In this document: positions 56,691 to 64,000 of the stretch, piece by piece
Position numbering within the stretch: position 1 is the stretch's first letter
Layout: each line of letters opens with the position of its first letter
Assembly: GCA_017504795.1 (NCBI GenBank)
Contig: JAFVQM010000002.1
Coordinates: forward strand, 1-64,000
DNA length: 64,000 nucleotides
Direction of reading: 5' to 3'
Origin: Clostridia bacterium
GTDB lineage: Bacteria > Bacillota > Clostridia > Christensenellales > Borkfalkiaceae
Made by a program: the position numbers and the translations under genes
The notes under the pieces: model-generated
Told to the model about the DNA's origin: nothing
Database searches by the model: none
What the model saw: only the letters and a program-made list of their open reading frames with translations

Positions 56691-56735
56691 CCAAAACGAA
56701 AAAAAGCAGTCACTCGACTGCTTTTTTCGTTTTGG
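56691..56735. terminator. Shared bidirectional terminator (amidase gene / tRNA-Gly)
   Basis: A long palindrome: CCAAAACG, A-run, GCAGTC on the left and GACTGC, T-run, CGTTTTGG on the right, loop ACTC. Its right end overlaps the encoded CCA of the tRNA-Gly. Confidence 0.85.
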
Positions 56736-56808
56736 AGCGGGAAACGGGACTCGAACCCGCGACAACTGCCTTGGCAAGGCAGTGCTCTACCAACTGAGCT
56801 ACTCCCGC
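56733..56808 (-). tRNA. tRNA-Gly (GCC)
   Basis: 76 bases on the minus strand with an encoded CCA. The acceptor GCGGGAG pairs with TTCCCGC (one G-U), the anticodon loop is TTGCCAA giving GCC, and the T-loop reads GGTTCGAGTCC. D-arm AGCTCAGTTGGTAGAGC. Confidence 0.95.
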
Positions 56809-56862
56809 AAACTTTCGAAAATAAACTGTTTCTTAGTCAGCCCATCCCCGAAATTATATAAA

Positions 56863-56938
56863 TGGTGGGAGTTATAGGGCTCGAACCTATGACCCTCTGC
56901 TTGTAAGGCAGATGCTCTCCCAGCTGAGCTAAACTCCC
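56863..56938 (-). tRNA. tRNA-Val (UAC)
   Basis: 76 bases on the minus strand with an encoded ACCA end. Acceptor GGGAGTT / AACTCCC is perfect, the anticodon stem TCTGC/GCAGA encloses CTTACAA, anticodon TAC, and the T-arm is AGGTTCGAGCCCT. It lies 54 bases upstream of tRNA-Gly and they are probably cotranscribed. Confidence 0.95.
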
Positions 56939-56971
56939 ACTTTTGCGCCTACTACTTGCAAGTGCCCTATA

Positions 56972-57000
56972 ACTATATCATTATTTTTTTAATTTGACAA
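56972..57000 (-). promoter_or_regulatory. Promoter of the tRNA-Val/tRNA-Gly unit
   Basis: Minus strand: TTGTCA (56995-57000), 17-bp spacer ending TGA, TATAGT (56972-56977). It lies just after the S26 peptidase stop codon. Confidence 0.7.
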
Positions 57001-57011
57001 CTATTTTTAGC

Positions 57012-57476
57012 CTATTTTTCAATTTTTTTATTTTTTCTTGAAAAAAGTTTCTTTAATTTCCACCAAATACGCCTAAAAAAGTGCAAAAACTTTCTAAGCC
57101 CTACCGAAGAACACCAAAAAAATTTATATAACCCGTATTTTTTAGACTTTGAAAAATCAATATACTTTTCACCCTTATAGTAACCTTTTGCAACGCCTAA
57201 AACATGCCCGTCTTTCACGCCATATTCAAGCACGAAATGGTTATCGCCCCAAAATACGTAAGACGACGGCAACACCTTAAAAACCCTGTGCAAAATATAA
57301 GACCCGTCACTTCGATTATACAAGGCAATATCGCCTTTTTTAAGCCTAGACTTTGGCTTTTCGATATAGACCTTATCCCTACCCGATATAAGTAACGGGT
57401 TCATACTCGTACCCCTAAATTCAGTAAAGATAAAGCCTTTATTTATAAGGACTTGTTCGATAGAACTATCAATCAT
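57012..57476 (-). CDS. S24/S26-family signal-peptidase-like protein
   Basis: A 154-residue protein with the Ser motif FRGTSMNPLL (about residues 21-30) and the second conserved segment RLKKGDIALYNRSDGSYILHRVF; the catalytic Lys/His side is HRV, as in S26 proteins. The C-terminal third is very basic and aromatic (FFWCSSVGLRKFLHFFRRIWWKLKKLFSRKN pattern), which may bind membranes; no clear helix is present at the N-terminus. Start ATG 57476 overlaps the pqqD-like stop by eight bases. Last gene of an HPrK-like/PqqD/S26 cassette often seen beside ribosomally made peptide or polysaccharide genes. Confidence 0.75.
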   Translation of the reverse strand: MIDSSIEQVLINKGFIFTEFRGTSMNPLLISGRDKVYIEKPKSRLKKGDIALYNRSDGSYILHRVFKVLPSSYVFWGDNHFVLEYGVKDGHVLGVAKGYYKGEKYIDFSKSKKYGLYKFFWCSSVGLRKFLHFFRRIWWKLKKLFSRKNKKIEK

Positions 57477-57738
57477 CAAGCGCACCTATTTCTTTAAGTT
57501 TTTCAATAACTAAAATCGCGTCTTTTCTAGCGATTTCCTCTTCAACTTCATACTCTGATAAAATTGCACTAACAACGTCTTGCAAACTTGCGCCCTTTTC
57601 AAGAACTTTCCAAATAAGCGCACCGCTATCGTTGAGCGTAACGTAACCTTTTAGGGTGTTTGCCTCGTTGCCAACGCCAACCACTACGTTAACGCCACCA
57701 GCCATTTCCCTTAATAAATAACCTTTTTTAATCTTCAT
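57469..57738 (-). CDS. PqqD-family (RRE) peptide-binding protein
   Basis: An 89-residue PqqD-like protein with the winged-helix features YVTLNDSGALIWKVLEKGASLQDVVSAILSEYEV and a closing LKEIGAL. PqqD-type domains hold leader peptides for modifying enzymes. It is nested between the kinase-like and S26-like genes with overlaps on both sides. No precursor peptide or maturase was found in the window. Confidence 0.8.
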   Translation of the reverse strand: MKIKKGYLLREMAGGVNVVVGVGNEANTLKGYVTLNDSGALIWKVLEKGASLQDVVSAILSEYEVEEEIARKDAILVIEKLKEIGALDD

Positions 57739-58441
57739 AAATCATACCCTCGTAAGAACATTTTGCCGCGCTTATATCCATATTGCATTTAAGCAAATAG
57801 AAACTTGCCGTTTTAGTTATAAGTGCCATTATATCTAGGACTTTGTTTGCAGAAGCCTCGTCACTAAACGCTAAACTTTGCTCGAATAAATACTTAATAG
57901 CAACGTTTGGCGGAATTTTTTCAATAGAGTTTTCCTCTCCCCTACTAACCACGCAAACGGCTTTAAGTGGCGCAAATATATTCGAGCCACGCCCGTGCTT
58001 GCCGTTCCAAGGCGAGCCGTAAACGAAAACCTTACCGTCAACTACTTTTAATATCGGCTTATCGTCGTTAATGTACTCCATTTTATCGCCGAGATATTCT
58101 TTTAGAAGTTTCGTGTGCGTTGACTTACCCGTACCGCTCGGCGCAGTAAAAACGTAAGCGTTACCATTAACTTTTATAGACGAACCGTGAAAAAGTAGCG
58201 CGTTATAATCAACTAAAAGTATTCGTGATAATCTTCTAAGTACCGCTAAATTTTCTAAAAAATATCTAGGAGTATTTGGAAAAACCTTATCTTCGCTATC
58301 GATATCGCTATCGGTAATTTCCAAATACACGTCTTCCTTTTTATCACCAGAGTATGCGTAGCGCTCAAAATACTTCCCCGTCCACTCAAACGAGTAAATA
58401 AGTTTTACTATTACGCCTGCTATTTGATAAACGCCTTGCAT
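57728..58441 (-). CDS. HPr kinase-like P-loop protein
   Basis: A 237-residue protein with Walker A TAPSGTGKSTHTKLLKEYLG (about residues 96-115), upstream FHGSSIKVNG, and NDDKPILK and GSPWNGKHG downstream, the pattern of HPrK-like proteins found with PqqD. True HPr kinase has a different N-terminal domain, absent here. It may phosphorylate a peptide or sugar or act as an ATP-dependent partner of the PqqD protein; not known. Confidence 0.75.
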   Translation of the reverse strand: MQGVYQIAGVIVKLIYSFEWTGKYFERYAYSGDKKEDVYLEITDSDIDSEDKVFPNTPRYFLENLAVLRRLSRILLVDYNALLFHGSSIKVNGNAYVFTAPSGTGKSTHTKLLKEYLGDKMEYINDDKPILKVVDGKVFVYGSPWNGKHGRGSNIFAPLKAVCVVSRGEENSIEKIPPNVAIKYLFEQSLAFSDEASANKVLDIMALITKTASFYLLKCNMDISAAKCSYEGMIYED

Positions 58442-58457
58442 AACTACCGCCTAAATA

Positions 58458-58486
58458 AAAAATACGGATAATTTTACCCGTATTTT
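58458..58486 (-). terminator. Terminator of the cdaA-side genes, overlapping a promoter
   Basis: AAAATACGGATAA / TTACCCGTATTTT; the one mismatch is a G-U pair on the minus strand, and T6 follows there. It lies 31 bases after the SSB-like stop. The promoter at 58487-58515 would start inside this stem, so its own transcripts escape the terminator. Confidence 0.7.
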
Positions 58487-58515
58487 ATTATAACATTATG
58501 ATATTTTATTGTCAA
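58487..58515 (-). promoter_or_regulatory. Consensus promoter of the HPrK/PqqD/S26 cassette
   Basis: Minus strand: TTGACA (58510-58515), 17-bp spacer, TATAAT (58487-58492), a perfect sigma-A match with start near 58480. Confidence 0.85.
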
Positions 58516-58517
58516 GG

Positions 58518-59204
58518 TTAAACAGTTTCCTTTTCGAGCGCCATAACTTCAAGGTCGAACTCGCGTTCTAAGTCAAAATTATCAACGTTGTCAAAGGCGG
58601 CTAGTTTAGAAACTGAAACTTCGTAAGCCGTCATCAGTTTGGTTTCCGTTTCACTTAATTTCTTTTGATACTCGCGTGACTGAATTCGCCCCGATATTGC
58701 AATTTTTTCGCCAACGGTTAAGTTTTTTACAAACCTAGCGTTTCTACCCCAAGCGATACAAGGAATATAGTCAGACTTATTATACGCGCGGTTTACCGCA
58801 ATTAAAACGTCTGCAATTTCGCGATTAAAGGGCGTAGTTCTATAAATAGGCGGTTTACAAATATATCCAAGTAGCGCGATATTATTTGGGTTTTTGCCGT
58901 AATCGTAGTCAAGAAGTTCTCTAACGAACACGGTAAGCATAAGTTTACTTTTGCCGTCAACTTGCTTGTTGTAACTTCTAAACTGCCCTAACGCGCAAAT
59001 TTCCGAACCTATTTTTAAGTTTTTCGATTCGATAAGTCTTTCAGATATGGTAACTGGCAAAACGTCCGACTGACCTGACAGTCTTTTAACCATTACTTCC
59101 ATTTCGTAAAACCCTTCGCCGTAAATCTCGTGCGAAAATTTTGCTTCGGTAACGATTTCACCTTTAAGGTAAACTTTGTTGTTTTGTTTTTCAACGTTAA
59201 TCAT
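58518..59204 (-). CDS. Single-stranded DNA-binding-like protein with two OB folds
   Basis: A 228-residue protein. The second half holds the SSB-like stretch DYIPCIAWGRNARFVKNLTVGEKIAISGRIQSREYQK; the first half looks like another OB fold (VYLKGEIVTEAKFSHEIYGEGFYEMEV). Clostridia often have such two-domain SSB-like proteins. It lacks the DDDIPF-like tip of classic SSB. Overlaps the deacetylase gene by eight bases. Confidence 0.78.
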   Translation of the reverse strand: MINVEKQNNKVYLKGEIVTEAKFSHEIYGEGFYEMEVMVKRLSGQSDVLPVTISERLIESKNLKIGSEICALGQFRSYNKQVDGKSKLMLTVFVRELLDYDYGKNPNNIALLGYICKPPIYRTTPFNREIADVLIAVNRAYNKSDYIPCIAWGRNARFVKNLTVGEKIAISGRIQSREYQKKLSETETKLMTAYEVSVSKLAAFDNVDNFDLEREFDLEVMALEKETV

Positions 59205-59964
59205 TTTTAATTTGTACTCCGAAAGAATTTATTTTATAGTTTTCTTTATAGATAAGTTCGCTAATTTTAACAAACTTATACCCCTTTTCTTGAAGATTTG
59301 ATAAAACGTAAGGTAGCGCCTCAGCGGTGTGCAGTCCGTTGTTGTGGCACAGTATTATAGAACCGCTTTTCGTCTTTGAAACAACGCGATTTACAATTTG
59401 CTTTGCCGTGATATCTTTCCAGTCGATACTGTCAACGTCCCACTGAATAGGATATAAACTTAGTTCGTTGCAAGTTGAGATAACTTCGTTATCGTAGTCG
59501 CCAAACGGCGGTCTAAAAAGTTCTACGGTAGTTCCCGTAATATCTTCTATCGCTTTTTTAGAAGACAGTAATTCTTCTTTAATTTGCGAATTACTCAGCG
59601 TTGACATTTTAGGGTGCGTTTTTGAGTGAGTGCCTATCTCGTGCCCCCTATCAACGATTTTTTTAACCATATCGGGAAACTTTTTAACCCAAAATTCCAC
59701 GGCAAAAAAGGTGCATTTTACGTTGTACTCGTCGAGCGTATCGAGAAGTTTTTCGGTATAGTCCGCCCCGTAAGCACAGTCAAACGAGATTGAAATTTTG
59801 TTGTCACTTCTATCAACGGAATAGATAGGTAGTTTTCTAGTAGTGCCGTTATAGTAAACGGCGTACGCACCTGTCGACTTTACCGCATAACATAAACAAA
59901 AAAACACTACCGCAACGATAGTAAGTAGTAATGCCGTTGGTTTTTTAACTGCGCGTATTATCAT
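59197..59964 (-). CDS. PdaB-like polysaccharide deacetylase
   Basis: A NodB-domain enzyme with an N-terminal membrane anchor. Motif 1 is ISFDCAYGADYTEKLL (Asp present; the usual TFDDGP is altered as in PdaB proteins), motif 2 GHEIGTHSKTHPKM has the metal His pair, motif 3 is FRPPFGDYD and a late LCHN gives the final His. PdaB relatives act on peptidoglycan or its muramic lactam in spores. I choose ATG 59964 because GGAG lies before it; an ATG at 59976 has none. 255 residues. Confidence 0.87.
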   Translation of the reverse strand: MIIRAVKKPTALLLTIVAVVFFCLCYAVKSTGAYAVYYNGTTRKLPIYSVDRSDNKISISFDCAYGADYTEKLLDTLDEYNVKCTFFAVEFWVKKFPDMVKKIVDRGHEIGTHSKTHPKMSTLSNSQIKEELLSSKKAIEDITGTTVELFRPPFGDYDNEVISTCNELSLYPIQWDVDSIDWKDITAKQIVNRVVSKTKSGSIILCHNNGLHTAEALPYVLSNLQEKGYKFVKISELIYKENYKINSFGVQIKND

Positions 59965-59974
59965 TTTTTTCTCC

Positions 59975-59980
59975 ATTATA
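59975..59980 (-). promoter_or_regulatory. Extended -10 box of the deacetylase gene
   Basis: Minus strand TATAAT preceded by TGT, ten bases before the ATG at 59964, giving a leader of only a few bases. No good -35. Confidence 0.4.
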
Positions 59981-60154
59981 ACAAGTATTTGTGAAAAGAA
60001 ATTGTCAAATTATGTTAGAATTATGTAATTTTTGTCTTATTTGAAAATTCTTTTTACGTTTTATAATATTACCAAAAGTTTTTATTTATTCTTAAAAAAT
60101 TACAATAAAAAAAGGCGGATAAAAATCCACCTTTTAACAATCTTTTAACGCTTT
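59981..60154. other. AT-rich intergenic region, no gene seen
   Basis: It contains the terminator at 60106-60135 and a possible plus-strand promoter (TTGAAA 60041-60046, 17 bp, TAATAT 60064-60069) that would give a short RNA ending near the terminator. I see no reading frame with a ribosome site. Confidence 0.35.
60106..60135 (-). terminator. Terminator of the holA-cdaA unit
   Basis: AAAAGGCGGAT / ATCCACCTTTT, loop AAAA; the single mismatch is a G-U pair on the minus strand, where seven T follow. It lies 20 bases after the small membrane-peptide gene. Confidence 0.75.
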
Positions 60155-60271
60155 TCAAAGAACGAGTTTAATCGTTACGAAAATTATAAAAGTAACTATT
60201 AGTGAAAGCACTATCGACGCTACTACGCCAATCGCTCTACTTTTTCCGCTGTTATTATTATTGTCGCTCAT
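60155..60271 (-). CDS. 38-residue membrane peptide following cdaA
   Basis: Begins MSDNNNNSGKSRAIG and continues as one membrane helix (VVASIVLSLIVTFIIFV) to its end. The ribosome site TAAGGAGGG overlaps the cdaA stop codon and precedes the ATG at 60271. It occupies the place where cdaR is found in model Firmicutes. I do not recognise it; it may be a CdaA partner or unrelated. Confidence 0.7.
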   Translation of the reverse strand: MSDNNNNSGKSRAIGVVASIVLSLIVTFIIFVTIKLVL

Positions 60272-60281
60272 AACGCCCTCC

Positions 60282-61103
60282 TTACTTATTACCTATTAAG
60301 TCTTGCCAGTAAAACTCTTTGAGTTTTTGCCTTAACATTTCACTATCGGCGTATCTCGTGATTTTACCGCCTTGCGCTATCGAGATAATACCCGTTTCTT
60401 CTGAAACGATAATAGCGGTAACGTTAATCATTTCGGTTATGCCGATACCCGCTCTATGGCGAGTGCCGAGTTCTTTTGGAAGGTCAGTTTCTTGCGATAA
60501 CGGCAAAAAGCAACCCGCTGCCAAAATCTTATCGTTTTGAATTATCATAGCCCCGTCGTGAAGTGGGGTTTTAGGGAAGAAAACACTCTCGATTACCGCG
60601 CTAGATATATTTGCTTCAAGCCTAACACCGCTGTTTACGATATTGTCGGGAATTTTACTGTTTGATAAAACTATGATAGCGCCCGTATCGTTTTTAGCCA
60701 TGGTTTGAACGGCCTTAATTATTTCGTTAATGCAAAAAGTAACCGTTTTAGCAGACGATTTAACTATACTAGAAACGTCTTTATGTTGGCGAGACGTAAG
60801 TTTTACGTTCCAAACCGACCTTTTAATCTCAGTAGCGAATAGTAATATTATACAAACGACGAAAGCAATTATAAGTATAACGTATTCCGTTCTAGATATA
60901 TCAGATACTATCGCTATAAAACTAATAACTAAAACGTAGATAAAAAATATTACTGAAATTTTGCTAGCGTTATTTTTGCTAAGTAAGTTAAATATGAAAA
61001 AGCCGAGCGCAAAAATAAGCGTTACGGTAACCCCGTCAAGCAAGTCAAAGTCTTGAAAAACTTGGGGTATTGATTTTATAAATAATTTTAATGACTCTAA
61101 CAT
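60282..61103 (-). CDS. cdaA: Diadenylate cyclase CdaA
   Basis: Synthesises the second messenger c-di-AMP, which controls potassium and osmotic balance. Three N-terminal membrane helices (about residues 28-95) precede the DAC domain with the catalytic DGA in PLHDGAMI and RHR in LGTRHRAGIG. The 273-residue protein is full length. It lies three bases after holA and is not followed by cdaR or glmM, its usual partners. Confidence 0.95.
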   Translation of the reverse strand: MLESLKLFIKSIPQVFQDFDLLDGVTVTLIFALGFFIFNLLSKNNASKISVIFFIYVLVISFIAIVSDISRTEYVILIIAFVVCIILLFATEIKRSVWNVKLTSRQHKDVSSIVKSSAKTVTFCINEIIKAVQTMAKNDTGAIIVLSNSKIPDNIVNSGVRLEANISSAVIESVFFPKTPLHDGAMIIQNDKILAAGCFLPLSQETDLPKELGTRHRAGIGITEMINVTAIIVSEETGIISIAQGGKITRYADSEMLRQKLKEFYWQDLIGNK

Positions 61104-61106
61104 ATT

Positions 61107-62078
61107 CTACTCCATCATAGCGCTTAAAACGGAATTAAACAGCGCCGTATCAACGCTAATTTCACCGCTTTTGAAAGCCCCGTCGTAATAACTTAGTTTA
61201 TCGCAAATTTGCTTTAACCTTTTTGCCTTAAACTTACCTGCCTGCTCGCGCGCCTTTTTTGCAACGAACTCTTTAACCCCTAAACTTTCAGCAAGTTCTT
61301 TAATAGTGCCCTTTGACAAGCAGGCGTGAAGTAACCTTCTAAAATGGTAGTATATCGAAATAAAAAGCCTTTGCTTATCTTGACTTTTTTGGGCAAGTTC
61401 GGAAAGTATTTCAAACGACTTATCAAAGTTCTTAGTGGCTACGGCTTCTGTAAACTCGTAAACTTCAAAGTCGGTATCTTTATTTACTAAAAGTTCAACG
61501 TGCTCTTTTGAAATTTCAGCGTTATCACCAACGAAACTCAAAAGTTTTTCAACTTCGCTATTTATTCTAGTTAAGTCCATCGAGCAGTATTCTAAAAGAG
61601 ATTTTATAGCCCCGTCCGACACGACTACTCCACTTTTAATCGCTTTATTTCTTATAAAGGAAGTAATCAACGGCTCGTCTGCCTTATTACAGTCAACCAC
61701 CGTAACGAAGTCAAGTTTTTTAAGGGCTTCGCACTTTTCAGAATTGACGATTACTATAACCGCCGTGTCAATAGGCTCTTGAAAAACTCTTTTAATAACC
61801 TTACCTTTAAGTTCCGTGGCGGAAGGCGTGTAATCTCTAACCACGACGTACCGCTTATCACTCATAAACGGATAACTTTGAACTGCGGTTAAAAAAGATT
61901 CCGGGTCTTGCTTTATTTCTTGCCCTGAAAGATTAGTCAAATTAAGGTCGGGCTCTTGTAACCCCCTTTCCTTAATAAGCCTAAGCGCGTTTTCACGTAA
62001 AAACGCATCTTCGCCCTCTATTAAATATACGGCTTGCAAATTCTCAGCAAGGCTTTTTTTAAGATCACGAAACTTCAA
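61107..62078 (-). CDS. holA: DNA polymerase III delta subunit
   Basis: Clamp-loader subunit that opens the sliding clamp. The 323-residue protein shows VYLIEGEDAFLRENALRLI near the start and EVEKLLSFVGDNAEISKEHVELLV further on, as in HolA. Start is TTG at 62078 with a strong GGAGGGG four bases before it; no ATG is better placed. It has its own promoter. Confidence 0.93.
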   Translation of the reverse strand: MKFRDLKKSLAENLQAVYLIEGEDAFLRENALRLIKERGLQEPDLNLTNLSGQEIKQDPESFLTAVQSYPFMSDKRYVVVRDYTPSATELKGKVIKRVFQEPIDTAVIVIVNSEKCEALKKLDFVTVVDCNKADEPLITSFIRNKAIKSGVVVSDGAIKSLLEYCSMDLTRINSEVEKLLSFVGDNAEISKEHVELLVNKDTDFEVYEFTEAVATKNFDKSFEILSELAQKSQDKQRLFISIYYHFRRLLHACLSKGTIKELAESLGVKEFVAKKAREQAGKFKAKRLKQICDKLSYYDGAFKSGEISVDTALFNSVLSAMME

Positions 62079-62096
62079 AGTGCCCCTCCACCGTAT

Positions 62097-62125
62097 ATTT
62101 TAGCAAAATTTCAAGCAAAAATCAA
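62097..62125 (-). promoter_or_regulatory. Promoter of holA
   Basis: Minus strand: TTGATT (62120-62125), 17-bp spacer, TAAAAT (62097-62102). Confidence 0.6.
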
Positions 62126-62133
62126 TAGTAATA

Positions 62134-63642
62134 CTAAATGTTTATTATAATAAATAATAAAATAAACGAAAGTATAGTTATTATATGCAAAATTAAATAA
62201 GTTTTCTTAGAAAAGTTGAACTTTTTTGCAAATAGATACAAAAACGCGTAATAAAACACCGCCGAATATAAAAATTTAACTCCGCTTATCAAAAACGCCT
62301 CGGTGTTTACAAACGATAAAACGTAACCTATAATCGTAAACGTCAAATTAGGTATTACGCCGAATATCCACCCCGTTGGAAACAGTGCAAGCAGTATGTA
62401 AAACGCTAATAAAAACGGGAACATAAAAGCAACAAACGGAATTATTACTAAATTAAATATAAACGAAAACAATGACGCGTATCCAAAAAAATCAACAAGT
62501 AGCGGAAAAGATACAACCTGCGCAACCAAGCACGGCGATAAAACGTTAGATATAGATGTTGGAAGTATTTTAGAAAGACAATTCGTTAGTGGTTTAGTTA
62601 AAAGAATTAACCCGATATATACGGTGTAAGATAATAAAAAGCCAGCGCCAAACAGTTCGGTTGGGTTTATACATAAAACGATAAAAGCGCTAACGGCAAC
62701 GTTCGTGGTTGCGTCACTTTTACTCCCTAATATTTTAGCAAAGTTTCTAACCGTAATTATGATAAACGCACGCAGTGCAGACGCTGTAAACCCGCAAAAG
62801 TAAACGTACAAAAATAAAATTGAAGTTATAAATATAAAAGAAACGCCTCGTTTATCGGTAAACAAGCCCAAAAACTTACCGAGTGCAAACGAAGTGAGCC
62901 CCACGTGTAGCCCAGACACGGCAAACACGTGCGCTATACCTAGATGTTGATATTTTGATAAAAGCGCGTCGCTAACGTAAGCGGTACTCCCTGTGATTAT
63001 TGCGTAGTTAAATCCGTAAGTTTCGCCTGCCGTTTCTTCAAGCGCTAAAAGTAGCCTTCGTTTTATTATGTCAGCACCGCCTAAAACGTTGCCTATTTGA
63101 AGGGTTTTTTCATCGACTTTTGCTATATAATAACAACCCGTTGAAAGTGTAAACTCACAACTTGTAGATAGATAAAAATAACCGCTAAAACTAATTTCAC
63201 TACCTTGAAATATTCTATTTTCAGAAACTAGGTTTATATAGGCTTTAACGTTTTGATTATCTAAAAAGTTACCCTTTACAGTTAACGAGTAATTATACTT
63301 GCCGTTTTCAAAAGTTTCGTTAAAAATTTCAACTACCGTACCTGAAAAATCAGAACTTCCAACGCTACTAAAATTAGAATAAGTGTAGGTTAAATACAGT
63401 ATAGCTCCCATTATAAGCGCAACTAAAAACAGTAAAAACGTAAACCCAAATAGGTTTCGTTTGTTAATAAAATAATACGCTGTTAAAATAACGCCCAAAA
63501 ATAAAAACCCAAACAATACTAACATAGAAAAATACTTGTTTTGAGTTGAAAACAAGTATCCTGAAAGTATTCCAAATATTAAACCTGCCGTAATAATCAC
63601 GGCAGGTCTTATATTATAATAAGTTTTCATTCGTGCGCCCAT
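62134..63642 (-). CDS. comEC: ComEC/Rec2-family DNA channel protein without nuclease domain
   Basis: A 502-residue polytopic protein. An N-terminal two-helix part and OB-like soluble domain (SDFSGTVVEIFNET region) precede the competence domain with HLGIAHVFAVSGLHVGLTSF, the family signature. Full-size ComEC has a C-terminal metallo-beta-lactamase domain; this protein ends after the last membrane helices (SFILLFIIINI) and lacks it. Such short forms occur in some Firmicutes. The start ATG 63642 has no clear ribosome site; the ATG at 63633 is an alternative. Confidence 0.88.
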   Translation of the reverse strand: MGARMKTYYNIRPAVIITAGLIFGILSGYLFSTQNKYFSMLVLFGFLFLGVILTAYYFINKRNLFGFTFLLFLVALIMGAILYLTYTYSNFSSVGSSDFSGTVVEIFNETFENGKYNYSLTVKGNFLDNQNVKAYINLVSENRIFQGSEISFSGYFYLSTSCEFTLSTGCYYIAKVDEKTLQIGNVLGGADIIKRRLLLALEETAGETYGFNYAIITGSTAYVSDALLSKYQHLGIAHVFAVSGLHVGLTSFALGKFLGLFTDKRGVSFIFITSILFLYVYFCGFTASALRAFIIITVRNFAKILGSKSDATTNVAVSAFIVLCINPTELFGAGFLLSYTVYIGLILLTKPLTNCLSKILPTSISNVLSPCLVAQVVSFPLLVDFFGYASLFSFIFNLVIIPFVAFMFPFLLAFYILLALFPTGWIFGVIPNLTFTIIGYVLSFVNTEAFLISGVKFLYSAVFYYAFLYLFAKKFNFSKKTYLILHIITILSFILLFIIINI

Positions 63643-63647
63643 AAATA

Positions 63648-64000
63648 TTAAAAGTCGTATGTTTTATTCTCGATAGCAACTTCTGCTCTATCCGTAATTG
63701 ACAATATTTCCTTTGTAACAATCTCGTCACTATACCTACTTGATATATGCGAAACCAAAACTTTTTTCGAGTATTTTGCTAGGCTTGACGCTTGCTTTAT
63801 ACTCATATGCGGTTTTTTATCGTCGTAATCACTTTCTATAAACGCACCGTCGCAAACGGCTAGGTCGCTACCGCTTAGTAAACGCGGTAAATTGTCGTTA
63901 ACCGTGGTATCTCCCGTGTATGAAAAAGTTGAAATGCCGTCGCTTAATCGTACCCCGTATGATAAAACGGGGTGTGTCATCTTATAAAATGAAAAAGTTA
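63648..64000 (-). CDS. Metallo-beta-lactamase-fold hydrolase, 5' end outside window
   Basis: The last 117 residues of an RNase Z/YhfI-like MBL-fold protein. The frame is open to the window edge (before ATG 63980 it reads FSFYK). Visible segments are THPVLSYGVRL, YTGDTTVNDNL with a metal-binding Asp, KPHMSIKQASSLA and LVSHISSRYSD with a metal His. The N-terminal HxHxDH motif is missing from the window. It ends 5 bases before comEC. Confidence 0.75.
   Translation of the reverse strand, partial: TFSFYKMTHPVLSYGVRLSDGISTFSYTGDTTVNDNLPRLLSGSDLAVCDGAFIESDYDDKKPHMSIKQASSLAKYSKKVLVSHISSRYSDEIVTKEILSITDRAEVAIENKTYDF

Noticed and set aside
56664..56861. Plus-strand frame containing RDSNPRQLPWQGSALPTEL
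   Set aside because: This is the well-known false translation of tRNA genes; it overlaps tRNA-Gly and tRNA-Val on the other strand.
58458..58486. Leader attenuator or riboswitch of the HPrK cassette
   Set aside because: The promoter's predicted start (about 58480) lies inside the stem, so most of the 5' arm is not transcribed from it; it fits better as the terminator of the upstream genes.
60041..60110. Small RNA from a plus-strand promoter TTGAAA-17-TAATAT
   Set aside because: The region is very AT-rich, so such matches occur by chance, and the nearby terminator pairs properly only on the minus strand.
63648..64000. MBL protein as the detached nuclease domain of the short ComEC
   Set aside because: Its segments (YTGDTTVNDNL, KPHMSIKQASSLA) resemble RNase Z/YhfI-type enzymes, not the ComEC MBL domain.

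Overview
The window looks like a chromosomal segment of a low-GC, spore-forming Clostridia-type Firmicute, probably an uncultured gut lineage. Supporting signs are SpoVG, a 22-residue SpoVM next to thiN, a PdaB-like deacetylase, a MurE with the DNPR motif of diaminopimelate-adding enzymes, a Firmicute-style division/cell-wall cluster, CdaA and a SipW-type signal peptidase. I cannot place it to genus.

Layout. 1-350: spoVG. 412-13,560: a minus-strand division and cell-wall operon (mraZ, rsmH, ftsL, one PBP, murE, mraY, murD, ftsW, murA, divIB, ftsA-like, ftsZ) with its promoter before mraZ and a second promoter before ftsA. 13,583-17,760: murI, rpsT, and a small sugar-metabolism locus (Gfo/Idh oxidoreductase, TIM-barrel isomerase, divergent AraC regulator). 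17,780-26,890: a membrane protein, then the operon yifB-dprA-topA-hslV-hslU-hisS-trxA. 27,021: ung. 27,768-39,480: an accessory surface locus. 39,481-41,850: a DMT transporter and a PLP enzyme. 41,917-53,900: housekeeping genes pcrA-ligA and yicC-rpoZ-priA-def-fmt-rsmB-rlmN-thiN-spoVM. 53,953-58,520: an MFS transporter with a decayed companion gene, a papain-like amidase, two tRNAs, and an HPrK-like/PqqD/S26 peptidase cassette. 58,518-64,000: SSB-like protein, polysaccharide deacetylase, cdaA, holA, comEC and the 3' part of a metallo-beta-lactamase gene.

The most interesting region is 27,768-39,480. It encodes a SipW-type signal peptidase, two TasA/camelysin-like proteins, two giant proteins (975 and 1092 residues) that join a SipW-dependent signal and a TasA-like domain to beta-helix and BspA-type leucine-rich repeats, an anchored camelysin-like protein and a 31-residue membrane peptide. 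The only strong promoter for this operon lies between perfect 24-bp inverted repeats (38218-38241 and 38455-38478), beside a tyrosine recombinase gene. Three terminators all point away from the operon in the orientation shown. I infer a phase-variable ON/OFF promoter switch for a surface or biofilm-matrix system, captured here in the ON orientation.

Other points of note: at least five genes have a good promoter only 6-8 bases before the ATG, suggesting leaderless mRNAs; the PBP gene has no usual start codon ahead of its membrane anchor and sits in frame with ftsL after one stop codon; the FtsA-like protein lacks a C-terminal membrane helix; cdaA lacks its usual cdaR partner and is followed by a 38-residue membrane peptide. 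All calls are from reading the sequence; no searches or structure predictions were run.
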